Positions 33,013 through 40,468 of a stretch of DNA of 64,000 nucleotides are shown one piece after another. A program made the translations under genes and the position numbers. Where the stretch lies: the NCBI GenBank assembly GCA_020634315.1, contig JACKBV010000020.1, positions 1-64,000 on the forward strand, written 5' to 3'. Source of the stretch: Ardenticatenaceae bacterium. Lineage in GTDB: Bacteria; Chloroflexota; Anaerolineae; Promineifilales; Promineifilaceae. Within the stretch, counting starts at the first letter, position 1; each line of letters begins with the position of its first letter. The notes below the pieces were generated by a model. The model was not told where the DNA came from, searched no databases, and worked only from the letters and a program-made list of their open reading frames with translations.

Positions 33013-36000
33013 AAGTTCGCAGGATCTCTTCTTTGCGCAATGGCGCCATGGTGCAGCACGATAATTTCATCCATTTTCTCCAGGCCAACCAAATGGTGGG
33101 TGATGAGCAGCAAACTGCGTTTGGCTGAGAGCTTGAAAATAGTCTCTAAAATGCGCTGCTCTGTTTGCCGGTCAAGGTTGGCGGTTGGTTCGTCCAGAAT
33201 CAGGATGGGCGCGTTGTGCAAAAGGGCACGGGCGATAGCCAGCCGCTGTCGCTGTCCTCCGCTGAGCTGCATGCCATGTTCCCCTATCTCTGTGTCGTAT
33301 CCTTGGGGCAGCTGCATGATGAAATCATGGATGTCGGCGGCTTGGGCGGCGGCTTCGATGTCGGCGCGGCTGGCCTGGGGGCGTGCTAAGCGCAAATTGT
33401 CCCAAATGGTGCTGTTAAAAAGATAGGTGTCTTGGGCAATGACGCTGAACTGTTGGCGCACGCTGTCGGGTGTGAGTGTGTGAATGTCACGGCCGTTTAT
33501 CTGAACACTCCCCGCGTCATACTCCCAAAAGCGCAGCAGCAGGTTGACCAGCGTTGATTTGCCCGCGCCGCTGGGGCCGATGATGGCTATTTTTTTGCCC
33601 GGCGGCAAATCCAGGGAGAAGTCGTGCAGGGCAAATGGGGGCACGGCGCTGTCCATCGCTGTGGTAGAAACTGGATACGTGAAGGTGAGATTCTTGATGG
33701 TGAGATGAGGTAGCGTGGTGTCGGGAAGTGGCCGCGGCTGCTCATGGGCCGGCGGTGATGAATCTTTTTGATTGGCTACTGTGAAAAGGCGCTGGGCGGC
33801 GGCCAGGCTGCTGCTGAGCTGTTGTGCCGCTAACGGCAGGGGCTGCACGGCTTCAAAGGCGGCAAGGGTCATCAGGGCTAACCCGGCAAGGTGGACGCCG
33901 TTGATTTGACCCTGGTTGACGAGGGGGATGGCAAGGGAAACGGCCGTCCACACCCCAAATTGAGCCAAAAATTCCCCCAGCACAACGTGCAAGCCATGAA
34001 TCCAGGCAAAGCGGCGCTGGATGCGTGCCAATTGTGCATTGCTCACTGCCACTTGCTGTGCTGTACGCTGCGTTTGCCCATAAGCTTGCAAATCCGCCAT
34101 GCCTTGAATGCCATCAAGCAGTTGGTTCTGCAAGATGCTTCGCGTAACGATTAAGTCATTGCCTAACTGCCGACTGCTAAAATGAACAAAAAGTGGCAGC
34201 GCCACGCCATTGGCAAGCAAGAGCAATAGCAAAACCAGGGCCAATTGTGGCGCATAGCGGCTCATCATCCAGGTGATGCTGACTGTGATCACGGCGGCAA
34301 CCAACATCGGCCCCACCACACGCACATAAAATTCTTGCAGGGTCTCGATGTCGCTGACAATGCGATTGAGCAAATCTCCGCTGCGGTATTGTTGTAAGCG
34401 AGCTGGGGCAAGCGGTTCGATGGCCTCGTAAAACCAGACGCGAAGCCGGGCGAGTAAGCGGAAGGTGAGGCTGTGCGAGACCAGCCGCTCTAAATAGCGA
34501 AAGACACCGCGACTGAGGCCGAAAAAACGCACGCCGACAATGGCGACGTTAAGTTCGGCAATGGAGGGCTGCAAAGCGGCGGCGGAGATGAGATAGGCGG
34601 ATGTGCCCATCAAGCCAATGCTGCTGCCGATGGTCAGCGCCCCAAGCAACACCGCCAGGCTGACCCAATCGGGATAAGGGCGCAAAAAGGAAAGCAAGGT
34701 GCGCAAGGTGGTCAATGTGCTGGCATCGTTTGTTGGGGCATCATATGCGGCCGTTGGCACACTGTAATCCATTGGCGGGCTTTCCGTGCTGGTTTCCCAT
34801 TTGCTGCGTGCCTCTTTGCTCTCTTGTCGCTTTTCTATGCTGACGACACGGCCGTTTTCCACACTCACCACTTTGTCAGCAATGGCAATGGTTTGGGGGC
34901 GGTGGGCGATGATGAGGGCGGTACGGCCGTGCAGCAGGGCGGCGGTCGCGGTCAGCAGGTCGGCGGCGGTGGCAGCATCTAGATGGGCAGTTGGTTCATC
35001 GAGAATGAGCAGCGGCGCGTCCATGAGGAATGCGCGTGCCAGGGCGACGCGCTGCGCCTGCCCGCCGCTGAGGCGTGCGCCCCGTTCGCCAATGACGGTT
35101 TCATAGCCGGCAGGCAAAGTGGTGATGAAATCATGGATGTGTGCCTGCCGGGCGGCGGCGATCATGGCTTCGTCGGTCGCTTCTGGCTTGCCCAGGCGGA
35201 TGTTGTTGGCGAGGGTGTCGTGAAAGAGAAACGGCCGTTGCGCAACCCAGGCTGTGAGTGGCCGATCCTCAGGCTGAACGTGACCGCTGTCCGGCTGCAC
35301 GAAGCCGAGCAGCAAACTGGCAATCGTGCTTTTGCCCGCGCCGTTGGGGCCAACCAAAGCCACAATCTCCCCTGGTTCAATGGTAAACGAGACGCCATGC
35401 AGCGCCGGGCGGTCGCCTTGTTGGTACGCCACATGCACATCATCAAAAACAATGGCCGACTGTAAATCAGGCTGTCTGGCTGCCGCTTCATCCTTTGTGG
35501 CTAATGGCTCGCGCCCTAACAAGGCGAAAATCTGCCTGGCTGCCGCTGTGCCATCCATGCCTGCATGAAACCGCTGCCCTAACATGCGCAGCGGCAGATA
35601 AAACTCCGGGGCCAAAATGAGGATGAAGAGCGCTTCTTGAAAGGGAATCCCGCCATGCAGCAGGCGCAGGCCAATGGCGACGGCGATGATGGCGACGCTG
35701 AGAGTGGACAGCAGTTCCAGCACCAGTGCAGAAAGAAATGCGATGCGCAGCACGCTGAGAGTGGCATCGCGGAAACGGTCGGTGATGTTGGCGATATTAT
35801 TGGCTTGCCGTTTGCTTTGCCCCAGCATTTTCAGCGTGGTTAGCCCTTGCAGCACATCGAGAAAGTGGGCGCTCATGCGGCTGAGCAAGCCCCACTGCCG
35901 TTTGGTTAAGGTTTCCGCATAGCGGCCGATTAGCACCATGAACAAGGGCATCAGCGGCGCGGTCAGCAGCAGTACCAACCCGGAGAGCCAGTCGGTGGGG

Positions 36001-36455
36001 AAGATGGCAATGAGAATGGCGAGGGGAACGAGCGCGGCGACGAAGAGTTGTGGCAGATATTGGCTGAAATAGGCTTCGAGGGCATCGACGTGGGTGGTGA
36101 GAACGGCCGTTAATTCCCCCGCTCTTTCTCCCACCGCCTGCACCGGCCCCAACGCCTGCACATGGGCAAACAACCGATTGCGCAAATCTTCTTTAATTGT
36201 GGCCGCAATCTGGTTGGCCGCGACTTCACGCCCCCCGCCAATCAGGGCGCGTGCTAGCAGCAACAGCAGCAGCGCCCGCAACAGACCCTGCACATCAGCC
36301 AGGGCTGCTCCTTGCAAAAAAACCTGGTTGACAATGCGACTGAGCCAATAGGCTTGCAAAATGGTCGCCCCACCACCTAGCACACTAAACAAAATAGTGA
36401 GCCAGAGGGTGAGGCGACTTCGCGTGGCCTCATGCCAGAGGGGGCGGCTGAACAT
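33009..36455 (-). CDS. cydDC: Fused CydD-CydC ABC exporter for cytochrome bd assembly
   Basis: A 1148-residue protein made of two complete ABC half-transporters. The first (about 1-560, CydD-like) has six membrane helices, a Walker A GPNGAGKST near residue 370 and RLSGGQAQRVALARAFL with ILDEPTAHLD. The second (about 585-1148, CydC-like) has another six helices, GPSGAGKST near 960 and LSGGQRQRLAIARALL with ILDEPTANLD. CydDC exports thiols such as glutathione or cysteine to the periplasmic side and is needed for haem incorporation into cytochrome bd. It is normally two proteins; here one chain supplies both halves. It lies downstream of cydA and cydB in the same direction, after a perfect 14-bp inverted repeat. 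Confidence 0.92.
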   Translation of the reverse strand: MFSRPLWHEATRSRLTLWLTILFSVLGGGATILQAYWLSRIVNQVFLQGAALADVQGLLRALLLLLLARALIGGGREVAANQIAATIKEDLRNRLFAHVQALGPVQAVGERAGELTAVLTTHVDALEAYFSQYLPQLFVAALVPLAILIAIFPTDWLSGLVLLLTAPLMPLFMVLIGRYAETLTKRQWGLLSRMSAHFLDVLQGLTTLKMLGQSKRQANNIANITDRFRDATLSVLRIAFLSALVLELLSTLSVAIIAVAIGLRLLHGGIPFQEALFILILAPEFYLPLRMLGQRFHAGMDGTAAARQIFALLGREPLATKDEAAARQPDLQSAIVFDDVHVAYQQGDRPALHGVSFTIEPGEIVALVGPNGAGKSTIASLLLGFVQPDSGHVQPEDRPLTAWVAQRPFLFHDTLANNIRLGKPEATDEAMIAAARQAHIHDFITTLPAGYETVIGERGARLSGGQAQRVALARAFLMDAPLLILDEPTAHLDAATAADLLTATAALLHGRTALIIAHRPQTIAIADKVVSVENGRVVSIEKRQESKEARSKWETSTESPPMDYSVPTAAYDAPTNDASTLTTLRTLLSFLRPYPDWVSLAVLLGALTIGSSIGLMGTSAYLISAAALQPSIAELNVAIVGVRFFGLSRGVFRYLERLVSHSLTFRLLARLRVWFYEAIEPLAPARLQQYRSGDLLNRIVSDIETLQEFYVRVVGPMLVAAVITVSITWMMSRYAPQLALVLLLLLLANGVALPLFVHFSSRQLGNDLIVTRSILQNQLLDGIQGMADLQAYGQTQRTAQQVAVSNAQLARIQRRFAWIHGLHVVLGEFLAQFGVWTAVSLAIPLVNQGQINGVHLAGLALMTLAAFEAVQPLPLAAQQLSSSLAAAQRLFTVANQKDSSPPAHEQPRPLPDTTLPHLTIKNLTFTYPVSTTAMDSAVPPFALHDFSLDLPPGKKIAIIGPSGAGKSTLVNLLLRFWEYDAGSVQINGRDIHTLTPDSVRQQFSVIAQDTYLFNSTIWDNLRLARPQASRADIEAAAQAADIHDFIMQLPQGYDTEIGEHGMQLSGGQRQRLAIARALLHNAPILILDEPTANLDRQTEQRILETIFKLSAKRSLLLITHHLVGLEKMDEIIVLHHGAIAQRRDPANL

Positions 36456-36475
36456 GGGCAGTCGAAATGAGAGAC

Positions 36476-36504
36476 TGGAGATTGGCGATCATCGCCAATC
36501 TCCA
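36476..36504. terminator. Perfect 14-bp inverted repeat between cydB and cydDC
   Basis: TGGAGATTGGCGAT and its exact complement are separated by one base. No T-run follows on the minus strand, so it may be an RNA processing or stability hairpin rather than a terminator. Its core (GAGATTGGC) recurs in the terminator after carB. Confidence 0.55.
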
Positions 36505-36512
36505 ACCCTTAT

Positions 36513-37526
36513 TTAATACTCCAACACCGACTTCTCTGTGATGCGCTGCCGGAAAACCCAATAGCTCCAGCCCTGATAGATGAGCACAAAGGGCACAAGC
36601 GTGAGGGCGACGATGGTCATCACCCTGAGCGTGTATGGGCTAGAGGAGGCATTGTAAATGGTGAGGCTAAAGTCCGCGCTGGTGCTGGAAACCATCACAC
36701 GCGGGAAGAGAATCTCAAACAGAGAGATGACGGAGAGGCTGATGGCAACGGCCGTCATCGTAAAAGCCCATCCCTGGCGCTGCTGGTTAAAGAATGCGCC
36801 CGCAGCCAAAATCGCCAAAGCCGCGCCCACAGGAATCATACCGGGGTTGATGCCTAATTGTGCTGTAATGTCGGTGGACAGGTAAGTGGCGATAACCAGG
36901 GCAATGATAAATGCGGCACTAACTGGCCCTGCTTTTTTAATCAAGCTAATGGCACTGTCATGCAATTTACCTGTGGTTTTCAGGCTGAGGAAAAGCCCTC
37001 CGTAAACGGTGAAAATGACAACACTGGTCAACCCGGCAATGAGTGCGTAGGGGTTGAGTAAATTGAAAAAACCACCTGTGTAGGTCATGTTGGCGTCAAT
37101 GGGCACGCCTTTGACGATGTTGGCGAAGGCTACGCCCAGCAGCAGCGGCGGCAGCAGCGAACCAACAAAAATGGCCCAATCCCAGGTTTTACGCCAGAGG
37201 GGGTTCTCATCTTTGCTGCGAAATTCAAATGCAACGCCGCGAATGATGAGCGCGACCAACAGCAAAAACAGTGGCAGGTAAAAGCCGCTGAACATGGTGG
37301 CATACCAATGTGGAAAAGCGGCGAAAGACGCGCCACCGGCCGTTAACAGCCAAACTTCATTGCCATCCCAGTGGGGGCCAATGGTGTTGATGATCATACG
37401 CCGTGTCTTGTCATCCTTGCCCAGAATTGGCAATAGAATGCCCACGCCAAAGTCGAATCCTTCTAACACGAAGAAGCCGACGTATAAAACTGTAATGAGG
37501 ATAAACCAAAGTGTGTTTAGATCCAT
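36513..37526 (-). CDS. cydB: Cytochrome bd ubiquinol/menaquinol oxidase subunit II
   Basis: A 337-residue protein started at the ATG at 37526 (MDLNTLWF) with GGAGG about 7 nt upstream; an upstream in-frame extension reads through repeat DNA and is rejected. Eight to nine hydrophobic helices; family motifs include LEGFDFGVGILLP and GPHWDGNEVWLLTAGGASFAAFP near the N-terminus. CydB is the non-haem partner of CydA in the quinol:O2 oxidoreductase of the cytoplasmic membrane. It follows cydA after a heptamer repeat block. With cydA and cydDC it forms a self-sufficient bd oxidase module giving low-oxygen respiration or oxygen removal. Confidence 0.94.
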   Translation of the reverse strand: MDLNTLWFILITVLYVGFFVLEGFDFGVGILLPILGKDDKTRRMIINTIGPHWDGNEVWLLTAGGASFAAFPHWYATMFSGFYLPLFLLLVALIIRGVAFEFRSKDENPLWRKTWDWAIFVGSLLPPLLLGVAFANIVKGVPIDANMTYTGGFFNLLNPYALIAGLTSVVIFTVYGGLFLSLKTTGKLHDSAISLIKKAGPVSAAFIIALVIATYLSTDITAQLGINPGMIPVGAALAILAAGAFFNQQRQGWAFTMTAVAISLSVISLFEILFPRVMVSSTSADFSLTIYNASSSPYTLRVMTIVALTLVPFVLIYQGWSYWVFRQRITEKSVLEY

Positions 37527-37540
37527 TTTTTGCCTCCGTT

Positions 37541-37620
37541 GTCGGTAAACGGTTATCAGTAATCGGTGAGCGGTAGACGCAAGCCACTTGCGGTAAACGC
37601 AAGCCACTTACTGTTTACTG
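37541..37620. repeat. Heptamer array plus a direct repeat between cydA and cydB
   Basis: CGGTAAACGGTTATCAGTAA-type units with GGTGAGCGGTAGACG, plus two copies of ACGCAAGCCACTT. In gene direction it begins right after the cydA stop at 37624-37626. Less regular than the other arrays. Confidence 0.75.
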
Positions 37621-37623
37621 CAT

Positions 37624-39012
37624 TTAGTCTCCTGCTAATGAGATAGCGGCTTCGCCTGATTTTTGGGACAGTGGCTTGCTGGAGTTTTTTCTCGCGTACT
37701 TCACTAGCAAGTAAAGGTCGGCGACCATGAGCACACCATAAAGCAGCGTGAACCCAATGAGGGTTGTCCACAATGCCCCTATGCCAACATTAATCGAAAC
37801 GGCATCTTCCATTTTCATCAGGCCGTAGACGACCCAGGGAGCACGGCCGAGTTCGGTGAGCAGCCAGCCAGTTGTGTTCGCCAGATACGGCAGCGCAATC
37901 AGGTAGGGGAAGAATTTGAGTAAGCGCGGCGATTTGCTGCCTACTTCTTCACCCATGGTGAGGAAGAGCGCATAAATAGCGGCCAGCAGCATTAACATGC
38001 CCGCGCCAACCATCAGGCGGAAACTCCAATAGCTAACGGCGACAGGGGGGACGTAATTGCCGGGGCCATATTGGGCCGTAAATTCTTCCTGCAATTCGTT
38101 GATGCCTTTTACTGTGCCGTTGAGCTGGTTGTAGGCCAACAGGCTGAGCAGGCGCGGGATACGAATGGCAAAAACATCACGCCGTTCTTTTTCATTGCCA
38201 ACGGTGAAGAGTGACATCGCCGCAGGGCTTTCTGTGTCCCACAGCGCTTCGGCGGCGGCCATTTTCATTGGCTGCGTTTCGACCATGTGCTGCGCCTGGC
38301 TGTGTCCGGTCATGATGACGCCAATGACGGCGAGTGTGCCGATGATGGCGGCGATTTGGAAGGAGCGGCGATGCATGTCATGGTTGGAAGCGGCACGCAG
38401 CAGGTGAAAAGCGCTGATGCCGAGGATGAAGAAAGCGGCCGTTGACAGGCCGCTGGAGACGACGTGCGGGAATTGTGTCCAGATGTTGGGGTTCAAAATA
38501 AGGGCAAAGAAATCGTTCATTTGGGCACGGCCGTTTATAATCTCATACCCCACTGGCTGCTGCATAAAGGAGTTGGCGATGAGAATCCACAGCGCCGAGA
38601 GGTTGGAGGAAATGGCGACGAGCCAGATGGCCGTGGCATGCACTTTTTTCGAGAGCTTGTCCCAGCCAAAAATCCAGACACCGAGGAAAGTCGATTCCAG
38701 GAAAAAGGCCAGCAGCGCCTCAATTGCCAGGGGAGCGCCAAAAATGTCGCCGACATAACGGGAATATTCAGACCAGTTCATGCCAAACTGGAATTCCTGC
38801 ACAATGCCGGTGACAACGCCCATGGCAAAGTTGATGATGAACAGCTTGCCCCAGAACTTTGTCATCTGTTTGTACACGTCCTGGCCGGATTGCACATACA
38901 ATGTTTCCATGATGGCGACCAGGATTGACAGACCTAAAGTGAGGGGAACAAAGAAAAAGTGATAGACAGTAGTGACGGCGAATTGTAATCGCGCCAGCGT
39001 TAGGGCATCCAT
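37624..39012 (-). CDS. cydA: Cytochrome bd ubiquinol/menaquinol oxidase subunit I
   Basis: A 462-residue protein started at the ATG at 39012 (MDALTLARLQF) with AGGAGG about 6 nt upstream. It has nine or so membrane helices. Haem ligand regions are visible: VYHFFFVPLTLG near residue 20 (His for b595/d), the FHLLR His near 190 and the Met region around GRAPWVVYGLMKMEDAVS near 390. The periplasmic Q-loop between helices 6 and 7 is of the short type. It oxidises quinol and reduces oxygen with high affinity. It is the first gene of cydA-cydB-cydDC. An inverted repeat with TGTCAT half sites about 200 bp upstream may be an oxygen-responsive operator. Confidence 0.95.
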   Translation of the reverse strand: MDALTLARLQFAVTTVYHFFFVPLTLGLSILVAIMETLYVQSGQDVYKQMTKFWGKLFIINFAMGVVTGIVQEFQFGMNWSEYSRYVGDIFGAPLAIEALLAFFLESTFLGVWIFGWDKLSKKVHATAIWLVAISSNLSALWILIANSFMQQPVGYEIINGRAQMNDFFALILNPNIWTQFPHVVSSGLSTAAFFILGISAFHLLRAASNHDMHRRSFQIAAIIGTLAVIGVIMTGHSQAQHMVETQPMKMAAAEALWDTESPAAMSLFTVGNEKERRDVFAIRIPRLLSLLAYNQLNGTVKGINELQEEFTAQYGPGNYVPPVAVSYWSFRLMVGAGMLMLLAAIYALFLTMGEEVGSKSPRLLKFFPYLIALPYLANTTGWLLTELGRAPWVVYGLMKMEDAVSINVGIGALWTTLIGFTLLYGVLMVADLYLLVKYARKNSSKPLSQKSGEAAISLAGD

Positions 39013-39212
39013 ACACAACCTCCTTGCATGTGTTGTCTGCAATTGGCTACATGCGCAGCATATAGCACGCTTGATGGGTTGGAATCTAGAATTTGGGAGG
39101 TGTTAAGTTGGGATAGTTTGCTTTACGTGGGCAAAACAAATTTGGCTCCCCAAATTCTTAAACATCCGTTTGTGGAGTATTTTAGTCCAATTTAGGGGTG
39201 GGGGTAGTGAAG

Positions 39213-39237
39213 AATGTCATTCAATTAACATGACATT
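39213..39237. promoter_or_regulatory. AATGTCAT-N9-ATGACATT inverted repeat upstream of cydA
   Basis: Two perfect 8-bp arms with a 9-bp spacer, about 200 bp upstream of cydA and close to the 3' end of the glycosyltransferase gene. It shares the ATGACA half site with the sites at 32999 and 54065. Confidence 0.4.
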
Positions 39238-39253
39238 GGCAAGGTTTTGGGGG

Positions 39254-40339
39254 TTAGGAGATGGGAAGTTGGTTGGGCGCGGTGCGTTTTTTGTGGAAAA
39301 CGGCCGTTGCGCCTTGCGTGATGCGCACAATATTTTGCACGTAAATATCCAGGTTCATCTGTTCTTCAACCATTTGCCGCGCGTTTGCTGCCAGCCGCTG
39401 CTGCTGCTGCTGATTGTGCCACAAGCCTAAAATCTGTTCGCGTAAATGGGTGCTGTCGTGCGGCGCGGCAAAAAGCCCTGTTTCATCAGCACGCAGGTAG
39501 TCATCAATGCCGGCCGTTTGTGTGACGACAAGCGGTTTTGCCATAGCCATCGCTTCCAGCACGCTGTTGACGCCAGCGGCATAATCGACGTTGTTTAACG
39601 GGATGACGACCATGCGTGCCCTGGCATATAAATCGCGCAGTTCCAGATAAGACAATCGTTTGGTGACATAAGTGACGTTAGCGGCCGTTTCCGTTCTCAC
39701 CTGATGCGATGACCAGGGACTTTTTGCCAAAATAACCACACGTATATCAGTATCTTCCAGGGCTTGCGTTAAGGTCGGGTAATCTCGCTGCTCCATGCCC
39801 ACAGCCAAGATATAGTCATCCACAGGCTTGTTTTGCGGGCAAAAGAAGAGATGATCTACTTTGTCATAGATAAAATCGACTTGTTCTTTGGTAAACCCCA
39901 ATCTTGTGACAGCATACTCTGCCTGCGGGCGGCACACACTAATGATGTGATGAAACTGATGATGCAGCGGCCAGGTTCTAAACAAACTTGTTTTCAAGCC
40001 AGATGATAATTTATGCGCAATGACCACATGCGGAACCGGCACACGCTTAAAATAAGACAGCATCGCCAGGGGAATTGCCAGCTTTTCTGAGGTAGACAAG
40101 ACGCTGTTGTAACGAGATATGTGCTGGCTGGCGAGAAACGCTGCCAGTAGATCGATTTTCAACCGTTTATCAATACGGCGCACAAATGAGAAGAACGGTG
40201 TGTGGTGATGGTTGGTACAACAAAGCTCCCCCCCTAAAAAACGAACAATTTCCTCATAATCCTGACGAGGCCGCTCGAAAAGGGCAGTTTTTGGGTTAAG
40301 GGCGACATAGTCGCCCACCAGGACTAACGGTATTTGCAT
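39254..40339 (-). CDS. Glycosyltransferase, GT4-like
   Basis: A 361-residue protein. The C-terminal half has the GT-B donor-site pattern: YILAVGMEQRDYPTLTQAL, then VVIPLNNVDYAAGVNSVLEAMAMAKPLVVT with the conserved Glu, and DDYLRADETGLFAAPHD. The N-terminal half is less conserved and contains HHHTPFFSF and VVIAHKLSSG. It probably adds a sugar from a nucleotide-sugar donor to a surface lipid or polysaccharide. Acceptor and sugar are unknown. It stands alone between cydA and the UPF0182 gene, with about 130 bp upstream, so it is likely monocistronic. Confidence 0.8.
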   Translation of the reverse strand: MQIPLVLVGDYVALNPKTALFERPRQDYEEIVRFLGGELCCTNHHHTPFFSFVRRIDKRLKIDLLAAFLASQHISRYNSVLSTSEKLAIPLAMLSYFKRVPVPHVVIAHKLSSGLKTSLFRTWPLHHQFHHIISVCRPQAEYAVTRLGFTKEQVDFIYDKVDHLFFCPQNKPVDDYILAVGMEQRDYPTLTQALEDTDIRVVILAKSPWSSHQVRTETAANVTYVTKRLSYLELRDLYARARMVVIPLNNVDYAAGVNSVLEAMAMAKPLVVTQTAGIDDYLRADETGLFAAPHDSTHLREQILGLWHNQQQQQRLAANARQMVEEQMNLDIYVQNIVRITQGATAVFHKKRTAPNQLPIS

Positions 40340-40468
40340 ATAACATTTCCAATACTGCCCGGATATTGATTCCCTGGACTGTAATGTAGAGCATTATGGC
40401 GGCAGATTCTTACTGCATAAATAACGGCGAACCATTATTTTGTGAATAGCGTATTTGTCCTGCTCTAG

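Noticed and set aside
37527..37607. N-terminal extension of CydB
   Set aside because: It reads through heptamer-type repeat DNA; MDLNTLWF at 37526 has a good ribosome site and matches the family start.
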